DNA of 41,635 nucleotides, from positions 1 through 41,635 of the forward strand of contig JAUXMV010000074.1 of the NCBI GenBank assembly GCA_030683155.1, written 5' to 3'. Under the pieces are notes generated by a model. It was not told where the DNA came from and did not search any database. It saw nothing but the letters and a program-made list of their open reading frames with translations. The position numbers and the translations under genes are program-made. Shown in pieces: positions 7,653 through 14,093 of this stretch; the stretch's first letter is position 1, and each line of letters opens with the position of its first letter. This DNA is from Bacteroidales bacterium. GTDB lineage: Bacteria > Bacteroidota > Bacteroidia > Bacteroidales > F082.

Positions 7653-7785
7653 TTTCAACGGTCAAGTATAAGCGTAGTGCGGGATTTCGGAGCGATATAC
7701 TGTCCGCCTGCACCAAACCTTGATAGATGTCAAAATGTTCATATTCAGCAATTCAACCCGCATTACGCTTATACGGTGTTCAAGC
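7653..7785 (-). other. attC-like site with an 18-bp near-perfect stem
   Basis: Arms GTATAAGCGTAGTGCGGG (7666-7683) and CCCGCATTACGCTTATAC (7757-7774) pair at 17 of 18 positions. On the minus strand the element is bounded by GCTTGAAC (7778-7785) and GTTGAAA (7653-7659), AAC/GTT boxes at the places where R'' and R' of an attC should be. Length is about 133 bp. No gene was found in the interval to its right (7786-7985), so the associated cassette is empty, non-coding or decayed. Confidence 0.6.
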
Positions 7786-7985
7786 GAAACCCTTCGTTTC
7801 ACTTCGGGTAGCTTACCGGCTCAAAGCTACGTATAAAACCATGATTGTTTCATCTTTAAAACAAAAAAATCATGGAAAAATTCAATCAAAAATCTGGGGA
7901 GGCATTGCAAATGCTTCAAAAAGTGATGGTGGTTTTGTGGCAATCTATCAGTTCTATCTCAGGTTATTGATTCGTTGTCAATCAT
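7786..7985. other. gene-poor segment between two attC-like sites
   Basis: No credible gene. A plus-strand 32-codon frame starting at 7873 is too short to support. There is a CCATGATT/AATCATGG inverted repeat around 7838-7875, and a short GAAAC/GTTTC hairpin just inside the attC-like site. Confidence 0.35.
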
Positions 7986-8141
7986 CCCTCAACGCCAAAA
8001 AATCATTTACTTTTCTCCTAAAGGCAGGTTAGTCTCTCCGGTTTTCGCCGAACAGCCAACAAACAAAAAAGCCATTACACCTTAGCAGAATAATGGCTCT
8101 TTTTTCGGGGATTTTTAGGGTATTTGGATTGGTGTTATCGG
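7986..8141 (-). other. attC-like site after the DUF4143 ATPase, containing a terminator-like hairpin
   Basis: On the minus strand the site starts with R''-like CCGATAAC (8134-8141), passes CCAAATACCC and a strong AGCCATTA/TAATGGCT hairpin (8070-8098), and continues through GTTGGCT (8054-8060). It is a close copy of 9547-9711 over about 130 bp. Where R' lies is uncertain: GTTGGCT at 8054-8060 or GTTGAGG near 7986-7992. The first box is the complement of TTATCG found at the start of the ATPase unit (9547-9553). Confidence 0.5.
8070..8106. terminator. rho-independent-type terminator hairpin
   Basis: AGCCATTA and TAATGGCT form an 8-bp stem, flanked by A6 on one side and a T-run (CTTTTTT) on the other, so it could work in both directions. 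It lies inside the attC-like repeat and recurs at 9642-9678. Confidence 0.6.
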
Positions 8142-8148
8142 TTCGCAC

Positions 8149-9366
8149 TTATTTTTCGGTCTTTGTAAGCCAATCTATTGCGTTTGTTTTTTTTATTCCG
8201 TTAAATGTACCTGTGTCGTAGTCCATTGTGATTAAAAGTTTTTCGTGATGGTCTTTAATCCTGTCTAATGGTGCTAACTCACGTTCTAAAGTCGTTGCGT
8301 TTTGTACTGTTTGCGAAACTTGTATGTATTGTGTAAAACCTTCGTTGTTGCGAACAACAAAATCAACTTCTAAATTGTTGGTTTTTCCAATCCATACTTG
8401 GTTGTTTCTGCGTTTTAGCTCAAGATAAATTATATTTTCAAGTAAATGTCCTGCATCGCTTGCCAATTCTTTTCCAAGTAATGCAGTGCGAAAACCTAAA
8501 TCCACCAAATAGTATTTTTCTTGCGTTGCCAAATGTTGTTTGCCTTTGATGTCATAGCGATTTACTTTGTAAAACAAATAGGCTTCAACCAAAGTATCAA
8601 TGTACTTTGACACCGTTTTGTTGTCTATTTTCTTTTTGTTTGACGTTAAAACTTTGGCAATGTTTCCTGCTGAAACGCTTGAACCAACTGAATCTATTAA
8701 GAAGTTTACAACTTCCTGATATGATTCTTCCGCATAAATAGTATAGCGTTTAGAAATATCGTTATCGTAAATATTTTTAAAAACCATTTGCAAATATTCA
8801 TTTGAAAAATGATTTCCGTCTGCTGAAAGTCGCACAGCTTCGGGAAAACCACCTGTACGCACATATTCAGCAAAAGCCCGGTCATGGTTTGTCGTTTTGC
8901 CTGTAAACTCTAAATATTCAGCAAAAGAAAAAGGCAATACATTTATTTCATAAGCTCTACCCGTGAGCAAAGTTGCCAATTCGCTTGATAATAAAAATGC
9001 GTTTGAACCTGTAACGTATAAATCTATGTTTGGGTGAACGTACAAGCCTTCCAACAGTTTTTCAAATTCGGGAACGTTTTGCACTTCGTCTATAAACACA
9101 TAATTGGTTACGTTTTTTTTTAGATGCTTAATGATGTAATCGTAAATCTCTTTCCAATTTTTTTCTGCTAAAAACCGAAAATCGGGCATATCCATATTGA
9201 TTGCCAAAATGGAAACTTTGCCGTTTTCTTTACGCAACAAGTCTTGAAATTGTGTCATTAAAGTTGATTTTCCACAACGCCTAACGCCTGTGGCAACCTT
9301 AATTAAATTCTTGTCTTTAAGAATACTAAGTGTATCTAAGTACCGTTTACGTGCTATTGTTTTCAT
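8149..9366 (-). CDS. AAA ATPase with DUF4143 domain
   Basis: A 405-residue member of the prokaryotic AAA_14 + DUF4143 family. Walker A is GVRRCGKSTLM (about residues 27-37), Walker B YVFIDEVQNV, sensor region LYVTGSNAFLLSSELATLLTG. The C-terminal half has the DUF4143 pattern ending in a nuclease-like fold segment (LENIIYLELKRRN, then EVDFVV). These ATPases are common and scattered in Bacteroidota and archaea; their biological job is unsettled. I chose the ATG at 9366, because a good promoter (TTTG-N21-TATCTTTG) ends only a few bases upstream; the longer frame to 9408 would overlap it. The gene carries an attC-like repeat at its 3' end. Confidence 0.88.
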   Translation of the reverse strand: MKTIARKRYLDTLSILKDKNLIKVATGVRRCGKSTLMTQFQDLLRKENGKVSILAINMDMPDFRFLAEKNWKEIYDYIIKHLKKNVTNYVFIDEVQNVPEFEKLLEGLYVHPNIDLYVTGSNAFLLSSELATLLTGRAYEINVLPFSFAEYLEFTGKTTNHDRAFAEYVRTGGFPEAVRLSADGNHFSNEYLQMVFKNIYDNDISKRYTIYAEESYQEVVNFLIDSVGSSVSAGNIAKVLTSNKKKIDNKTVSKYIDTLVEAYLFYKVNRYDIKGKQHLATQEKYYLVDLGFRTALLGKELASDAGHLLENIIYLELKRRNNQVWIGKTNNLEVDFVVRNNEGFTQYIQVSQTVQNATTLERELAPLDRIKDHHEKLLITMDYDTGTFNGIKKTNAIDWLTKTEK

Positions 9367-9370
9367 AGGA

Positions 9371-9403
9371 CAAAGATAAACAAAAATCCTAAAACTATGC
9401 AAA
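9371..9403 (-). promoter_or_regulatory. Bacteroidota-type promoter of the DUF4143 ATPase
   Basis: On the minus strand TTTG (9400-9403), a 21-bp spacer and TATCTTTG (9371-9378) fit the TTTG-N19/21-TAnnTTTG consensus of the Bacteroidota primary sigma factor. The predicted start of transcription is about 9366, so the mRNA would be nearly leaderless. Confidence 0.6.
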
Positions 9404-9546
9404 AACAAAAATATTTAGGAATAATTGGGTTCGGTTTTTTGATCAAGTTCGGTTTATTATGTTCTTAAAACAGGCATACTTTGTCATCTAAAATTCGTCT
9501 GTTCAATGTCATTCGTGTTTGTCTTGCTGTGTCGTTTTAGGGTGAT

Positions 9547-9711
9547 CGATAAGGTCAGTCCGCCCTCCTGAGTCGGACATGTCCTCCTTCTTAAGGCAGG
9601 TTAGCCTCTCCGGTTTTCGCCGAATAGCCAACAAACCAAAAAGCCATTACCCCTCAGCAGGATAATGGCTTTTTTTTCGGGGATTTTAGGGTATTTGGCT
9701 TAGTGTTGTGC
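9547..9711 (-). other. attC-like site after the exported 373-aa protein
   Basis: On the minus strand it starts with R''-like GCACAAC (9705-9711), the exact complement of GTTGTGC which opens the same gene's unit (10909-10915). It continues with CCAAATACCC, the AGCCATTA/TAATGGCT hairpin, GTTGGCT (a possible inner R'), and a GTCCG/CGGAC hairpin (9558-9578). It ends with CTTATCG (9547-9553), which would be GTTATCG with one change. The repeat shared with 7986-8141 covers the middle part only. Confidence 0.55.
9642..9678. terminator. rho-independent-type terminator hairpin (second copy)
   Basis: AGCCATTA / TAATGGCT stem followed by a run of eight T on the plus strand and preceded by an A-run, so it may end transcripts from both sides. 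It is embedded in the attC-like site. Confidence 0.6.
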
Positions 9712-9732
9712 GTTCGTTTGTAGCCCAATCTA

Positions 9733-10854
9733 TTACCATCCATTACCACCATTTGGTCTAACTGTCGTTACTTTTATCTTTTCTTTTACTATGGTTGTTT
9801 TCTCATTGTTACCTTTAAATGTAACATAGCCATACCCGTTTAATTTTAAAAGCTTGACATCAAGAAATAAATGTTCAATATTTAAATAATTAATTTCAAT
9901 ACCATCTGACCTAACTTTATTGGATAAAGGAATTATTTTATTCCAAATGTCAAAAGGCATTTTCGCAAATATTTTTGTTTCTTTAGGTTGCCCTTCTGAA
10001 ATGTCTTTTTTGTCCACAATTGTAATAGTCCAATTTTCACTATTAAGACATTGATTAAGCCAAATATTTTGATTCTCGGCAATGATATTTTCATTATTTA
10101 AATTGCTTTTTACCTTTTGCATTGCACAGCTTAATATGTTGCAAGGACAAAGTGTAACGATGTAATTATCATAATTGAAATAAAAAGTATTTGAAAATTT
10201 AATTCCGCTTGAGCTTGAAGACCCTTGAGACTTGAATTTAACTTTTTTAGTGGATGTATTTTGTTTTTGTAGATTAACTACTCTGTAAGCAATGTACAAA
10301 CCGACACCCTTTGTTTCAATTCTTTTAGTAGTTCCATATTCAGTTTCAGAAACAATCGTAATATCCTTAAACTTTTGAGCAAGGTCAGCTTTTAGTTCTG
10401 CAGATTTACTTTTCTCAATAGTAAATATTATATCTTCTGCTTTAATAGCTTCATATAAAATACTGTTTCCAATATTTTTTCGAAGGACATCTGTTGACGC
10501 AACACGAACAATTTTTATAGATTTTAAATCAATGTTTAAATTTGAAGATGAAACATATCCTCCGCCAATTTTTAAAAACGATAGAACACTTAGATTAAGA
10601 CCTTCTTTAAAAGACTTATTTGCATCAGAATTGAGATTACTGAATGACTCTGAAACTTCTAGTTCAGATTCAAGTACGCCATATCCTAATGGTCCAGCGT
10701 CTGACCAAATCGCACCCATTGGTATTGTATTTCTGGGAATTTCCATTTGCTTGAACCCTCTAAAAAAATCATCTTGGGCAAATGATAATTTTGGTGAAAT
10801 TATAATGAAGAGCAAGAGCAAGATTCTAGATTGATGTATTTTTACTTTTTCCAT
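9733..10854 (-). CDS. exported protein of unknown function
   Basis: A 373-residue protein I do not recognise. It has a clear signal peptide (ILLLLFIIISPKLSFAQ) and no further membrane segment, so it should be periplasmic or outer-surface. Residues about 60-115 are rich in Ser/Asn with a glycine-containing hydrophobic patch (LSVLSFLKIGGGYVSSS). A Ser-rich linker SSSSSG lies around residue 213, and two Cys pairs occur near 237-243 (CPCNILSC). The end, PNGGNGW, is polar. The gene is flanked by attC-like sites whose boxes match each other (GTTGTGC / GCACAAC), so it is a complete single-gene cassette. No toxin or enzyme motif is visible. Confidence 0.6.
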   Translation of the reverse strand: MEKVKIHQSRILLLLFIIISPKLSFAQDDFFRGFKQMEIPRNTIPMGAIWSDAGPLGYGVLESELEVSESFSNLNSDANKSFKEGLNLSVLSFLKIGGGYVSSSNLNIDLKSIKIVRVASTDVLRKNIGNSILYEAIKAEDIIFTIEKSKSAELKADLAQKFKDITIVSETEYGTTKRIETKGVGLYIAYRVVNLQKQNTSTKKVKFKSQGSSSSSGIKFSNTFYFNYDNYIVTLCPCNILSCAMQKVKSNLNNENIIAENQNIWLNQCLNSENWTITIVDKKDISEGQPKETKIFAKMPFDIWNKIIPLSNKVRSDGIEINYLNIEHLFLDVKLLKLNGYGYVTFKGNNEKTTIVKEKIKVTTVRPNGGNGW

Positions 10855-10908
10855 ATTGATTTTATTGTTAAGTGACTTTTTATGTTGATGGGGTGTCTGT
10901 CAAATGAT

Positions 10909-11043
10909 GCACAACGTTTTTGCAGCTACCCGAAGGGCGGGACATTTACCACAAAACTTGATTTGAAAAACGAATGTTTGATTAACCACAAAACTGACTC
11001 TGGAACACGAAACCCCGCCTTTTGGGTAGGTGCTGTTAGTGGC
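10909..11043 (-). other. attC-like site after the AAA-HEPN gene
   Basis: R'' box GCCACTAAC (11035-11043), R' box GTTGTGC (10909-10915), and between them a 20-bp imperfect stem with arms GCAGCTACCCGAAGGGCGGG (10922-10941) and CCCCGCCTTTTGGGTAGGTG. The R'' box is the exact reverse complement of GTTAGTGGC at 12448-12456, the opening of the same gene's unit. This relation is the hallmark of integron cassettes. The site is homologous to 2975-3109. Confidence 0.72.
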
Positions 11044-11051
11044 TGGGCTGT

Positions 11052-12401
11052 CTATCTGCATAGTTGAATCAATAATTCTGTCGATGTTCTTAATTCACTG
11101 TCTGAATAAGTTTTGCATGGGTCAGGATGGTCTATAGCATTTCTAATATACGTACATAATGAATGGTAGTTTGTACTACCAAATGATGAAGGCTTACTAT
11201 GAATGGTAGCATTGTAAGCTGTTTGTGCTTTTATAAAGTCGTCACAAGATTTGACTGTATTTTTTGACTCTTTATTTTGTAACCAACCAAAAAGTTCTAT
11301 GTGGTAGTCGTTAGAAACAATGTCAAACGCTAGATAATTTGTTTCCGCACTTGTTATTGTTGGCAAAACAGAAGGTGCAACAATTTTACTAACCATAATA
11401 TTGCCACCAACTTCATTTAAAACAACAATTAGATTATTAGTCCTGTTTGATAATCCATCTTCCAAAACATATTCAGAGTGTGTTGCCAAAAAGAGTTGTA
11501 CAATTTGTTGGGAATTTTCGGTGAACAATTCTTTGTAATAATTAAGAATATTCTTTTGCCATTTAGGGTGCATACTTAACTCTGGCTCATCTATCATTAT
11601 TGCTGCACCATTGAGTTTCTTACTGTTTTTTAGTAAATAACTCCCACGAAAAACAATTTGCTTTTCGCCTGTACTCAAATTATCAATGGAAACGGTTTTA
11701 CCATTTTTACTGAATAATAATGTCTTTTCATTATTACTGTCTACAACTTTATCATACTTCAATTTGTCAAAGAACTTATCAAAAGCATTCTTGAAACGAT
11801 AAATTTTTGACAATGGATAATATTCAGGCCAAGATTTTGGATTAGTACCTAATGATTTATTTAATTCAACATAGTCTGAATTGTCTTGATTTTGTATGTC
11901 AACAAGCAGTTGTTTTAAAGAAGTGAAATCATCTTCTTTATCATTGTCATATTTGTCGGCATCTAAAATTTTGGTTGTTGTTGAAGTAATCTGGTGGGTT
12001 TTATAGTCGGCTCGTGCCTTTGAAAAAACACAGCCATAATGCCTTATATCAATGTTATTCGTCTCGATTTGTTGAAAATTGTTACTCCTGTCTGTTCTGA
12101 TTTTTTGAATAGTCCCATTACCGTCAACAATGTCGTAAAAATTTTTGTGCGTTGTTCCGTCAGTAGTTGGAATTGCCTTATAAGTATCAGCTCCAATACT
12201 GTATTCAATAAATTCAAAACTTTCAAATGACCCTAAATTTAGAAAAGTACTTATGGTTTCAAGGATTGTGGTTTTACCAGTACCATTTTCACCTGCCAGT
12301 ATTATTGTGTCATAAACGATACCTGTGTCAGGATGAATAAAGTCAAGTTCTAAATTTCCGAGAACTGGATGGTTTTGCCATTTTACTTTTTTAATTTTCA
12401 T
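11052..12401 (-). CDS. AAA ATPase (OLD/RecF-like) with C-terminal HEPN-type RNxxxH motif
   Basis: A 449-residue ABC/SMC-type ATPase of the AAA_15/AAA_21 group. Motifs: Walker A GENGTGKTT (36-45), signature LSTGEKQ (242-248), Walker B AAIMIDEPELSMHPKWQ (266-282), and the switch histidine in LATHSEYVL (about 308). The C-terminal tail (about 380-449) is helical and contains YIRNAIDHPDP. The R-N-x3-H arrangement (R420, N421, H425) is the active-site pattern of HEPN ribonucleases. This suggests an ATPase-controlled RNase, as in several abortive-infection systems. Alternatives are a plain ATP-binding OLD-type protein where the motif is chance, or a partner-dependent effector; no partner gene lies next to it. 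It is a complete cassette with matched ends (GTTAGTGGC / GCCACTAAC). Confidence 0.82.
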   Translation of the reverse strand: MKIKKVKWQNHPVLGNLELDFIHPDTGIVYDTIILAGENGTGKTTILETISTFLNLGSFESFEFIEYSIGADTYKAIPTTDGTTHKNFYDIVDGNGTIQKIRTDRSNNFQQIETNNIDIRHYGCVFSKARADYKTHQITSTTTKILDADKYDNDKEDDFTSLKQLLVDIQNQDNSDYVELNKSLGTNPKSWPEYYPLSKIYRFKNAFDKFFDKLKYDKVVDSNNEKTLLFSKNGKTVSIDNLSTGEKQIVFRGSYLLKNSKKLNGAAIMIDEPELSMHPKWQKNILNYYKELFTENSQQIVQLFLATHSEYVLEDGLSNRTNNLIVVLNEVGGNIMVSKIVAPSVLPTITSAETNYLAFDIVSNDYHIELFGWLQNKESKNTVKSCDDFIKAQTAYNATIHSKPSSFGSTNYHSLCTYIRNAIDHPDPCKTYSDSELRTSTELLIQLCR

Positions 12402-12447
12402 TTTTTAATTGTCGAATTTGTTGTTTGTGCGGTGTCGTCATAGCCTT

Positions 12448-12579
12448 GCCACTAACAGTCACGGGTATGAAACGTTGAGGATTACGAGGCGCGTCCGTAT
12501 CCCACGACAAGAACCTCGATACGGGTGCAAATGCAACCCAACCGCCTAAACCTCAATGTTTTATACCCATTATTGGCAG
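12448..12579 (-). other. attC-like site after the 248-aa gene
   Basis: Outer arms GGGTATGAAACGTTGAGG (12463-12480) and CCTCAATGTTTTATACCC (12551-12568) pair at 16 of 18 positions, with the other two able to wobble-pair. An inner stem CCGTATC / GATACGG lies at 12495-12524. On the minus strand the site runs from R''-like CTGCCAAT (12572-12579) to R' GTTAGTGGC (12448-12456). The sequence is unrelated to the other attC-like sites apart from the architecture. Confidence 0.68.
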
Positions 12580-12585
12580 TAGTTT

Positions 12586-13332
12586 TTAGTATTTACTAAG
12601 TGTTAAAATAGAAGAGTTTCCTTCATAAGATTCATCTTCAATAGTCCAAGTTTTGTCTGAGGCATAGTAACCTTCAAAGAAATCAACATAATCATCGCCG
12701 TTGCTTTGTAGAATAATCCCAATAACTTTTGCTAATTCAATTGATGCTTCTTTTATTAAATTTATTGTCACTCCTGTTACACCAGTTGCAGTTGAAATAA
12801 GTGTCAACAAATTATTAAGATCTGATTTTTTAATTGCATCGGCTGTTTCTGTCATGGCTTTTCCAAAATTTCTTACATTTTGGTCTGATTCCCACAATTG
12901 AATTCTTATTGCTATTCCTCCTTTAATACGTCTTTTGGGAAACAAATTTATTCCTTGACCTATAAACTCACGAATATTTCCAACTTTCATCGGGATAATC
13001 ACATCTTGTGCATTAAAATTTGAGCCAGGATAAAGATTAACTGGTTGTCCACTTAAGTCCCATGCCCAAGCAACAAAATAGATTTCATTAGTTGGATTTA
13101 AATATTTTTGTAAAAATCCCTCAAATCCTTCAGTTAGTTTTATACTTTTAATTGCAACACCTCTTTGGTCAGTCGAGGTAATGAGTTCAAACAAATCTGG
13201 TGTGAATTCTCGTGATAATTCATTTAAGGCAGAAAAAGTTCGAATCCCTTTTAAGAATGGATTTTTCTTAATAACTGGTTCTTTTGCGCTTACAGCAAAA
13301 TTGTTAATTGAGCCAACTTTAATTAGTGCCAT
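12586..13332 (-). CDS. uncharacterised 248-residue protein
   Basis: I do not recognise this family. There is no signal peptide. The N-terminal two thirds look like a beta-rich domain, with conserved-looking motifs FEGFLQKYLNPTNEIYFVAW, LSGQPVNLYPG and GIAIRIQLWESDQ. Residues about 165-215 are a long alpha-helical stretch with a mildly hydrophobic, amphipathic face (LLTLISTATGVTGVTINLI). The end is DFFEGYYASDKTWTIEDESY. A beta domain followed by a possible membrane-active helix would fit an effector or pore-forming protein, but that is inference. The unit is probably a cassette: a GTAGGCAG box lies upstream (13354-13361), one mismatch from the complement expected from its 3' site (ATTGGCAG). 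Confidence 0.55.
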   Translation of the reverse strand: MALIKVGSINNFAVSAKEPVIKKNPFLKGIRTFSALNELSREFTPDLFELITSTDQRGVAIKSIKLTEGFEGFLQKYLNPTNEIYFVAWAWDLSGQPVNLYPGSNFNAQDVIIPMKVGNIREFIGQGINLFPKRRIKGGIAIRIQLWESDQNVRNFGKAMTETADAIKKSDLNNLLTLISTATGVTGVTINLIKEASIELAKVIGIILQSNGDDYVDFFEGYYASDKTWTIEDESYEGNSSILTLSKY

Positions 13333-13353
13333 AATCTTATATTTTTAAAATTT

Positions 13354-13361
13354 CTGCCTAC
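13354..13361 (-). other. possible R' box at the 5' end of the 248-aa cassette
   Basis: GTAGGCAG on the minus strand, seven of eight positions equal to the GTTGGCAG expected from the R'' box at 12572-12579. Any left part of this attC site is gone: an IS110 end lies about 55 bp away. Confidence 0.35.
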
Positions 13362-13413
13362 TCTTATGGGTTTTCGGCTTCTCCCTTTGCTTAATGATGT
13401 GGTCTTCATAAAA

Positions 13414-13589
13414 TTCTGACTAACATTTCTATAATATACTGTATATCAACATATTGAAATTCCAAGCTCTTCATTAGTCAGTCCAAATTTATCAATTTGT
13501 TTTTTAATACGCTTTACCAAACCAAGTTTTCTTTTTTGGTCTAAAAAGAGGTATCCTGCCGGGTTGTTGTAGGGCACACCTTTAATGAC
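13414..13589 (-). pseudogene. IS110-family transposase C-terminal fragment (second copy)
   Basis: The reading VIKGVPYNNPAGYLFLDQKR, then LGLVKRIKKQ and FGLTNEELGISIC, ends at a TGA stop and matches the fragment at 4108-4500 closely. Only about 55 C-terminal residues remain. The right end, TTCTGACTAAC near 13414-13425, is identical to that of the first copy. The left side is fused at about 13590-13626 to the repeat block of 13627-13838. Confidence 0.75.
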
Positions 13590-13626
13590 TGAATCAACCA
13601 CAACCAAACACTTATCCTTAATAAAC

Positions 13627-13838
13627 ATTTTGCGTTTGCAGCAAAGCGGAAGAGCTATGCCCGCTGACCAACAAAAATCATCCAAAACTTTCTATTTAAT
13701 GCTAAACCATTGTTGCAGAATACGATAAAAACACAAAAACCTGCAATACTTCAAAGAACGTCCGTTCAATATTTTTCTAAAAATATTGAAAACCGTCGAT
13801 AACTACATAACACCCTTCTGGATTGTGCTGAGGATGTA
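13627..13838. repeat. diverged repeat block with nested hairpins (copy B of 1460-1671)
   Basis: Aligned with 1460-1671. The block contains TTTGC/GCAAA and AGCGG/CCGCT hairpins at the same positions as copy A, plus a nearly perfect 26-bp palindrome (about 13765-13790, arms TTCAATATTTTT) that copy A has lost. No open frame is conserved across both copies. Confidence 0.45.
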
Positions 13839-13898
13839 GTTCAATATGGACTCATCGCTGGGTGCTGCGCACCGCTCAGAGTCCTATTTATTGTATGC
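13839..13898 (-). other. attC-like site of the STAND NTPase cassette
   Basis: On the minus strand: R''-like GCATACAAT (13890-13898), then a 37-base hairpin (13848-13884) with arms GGACTC / GAGTCC and apical GGTGC-GCA-GCACC, then R'-like ATTGAAC (13839-13845). GCATACAA is the exact complement of TTGTATGC, which opens the STAND unit at 18121-18128. The core triplets are AAT/ATT instead of AAC/GTT. Same family as 1672-1754. Confidence 0.58.
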
Positions 13899-13974
13899 TG
13901 GGATTTATTCATTATCAGTTAATTATCACTTTTTCACCCTCACTATTCAGCTCAATCGAAGCACTGCTGTTCCT

Positions 13975-13990
13975 GAAAAAAATAGTTTTT
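13975..13990. repeat. left arm of a 16-bp inverted repeat around the STAND gene
   Basis: GAAAAAAATAGTTTTT here is the exact reverse complement of the sequence at 18013-18028, on the other side of the 3.8-kb STAND gene. A related G/C-rich stretch follows each arm (AGGGTCGGC here, GCCCACCC there). Confidence 0.6.
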
Positions 13991-14020
13991 AGGGTCGGCA
14001 AAAAAGCGTTGGCAGACAGA

Positions 14021-14078
14021 CAAGCTCTTTTGTAATTTTTGGCTGTGTCTCGGCTTGTGCGAATTGCAAAAGTGCTTG
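14021..14078 (-). repeat. structured hairpin downstream of the STAND gene (copy 1)
   Basis: Arms CAAGCTCTTTTGTAATT and AATTGCAAAAGTGCTTG pair around a loop containing GGCTTGTGCG. The same loop and inner stem occur at 17904-17966 upstream of the gene, with a different outer stem that still pairs (CAAGC/GCTTG here, ATTGCAC/GTGCAAT there). Compensatory change points to a selected structure. Confidence 0.6.
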
Positions 14079-14093
14079 GATGTGTGGGCTGGA

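Noticed and set aside
7727-8032. Plus-strand 101-codon open frame
   Set aside because: It starts inside the attC-like stem, runs across a terminator-like hairpin region and shows no protein family; it is on the opposite strand to all other genes in the region.
11035-12456. GTTAGTGGC / GCCACTAAC as terminal inverted repeats of a transposon
   Set aside because: The boxes are only 9 bp long, each is embedded in a larger hairpin, and no transposase or target duplication is seen; the cassette reading explains both boxes and hairpins.
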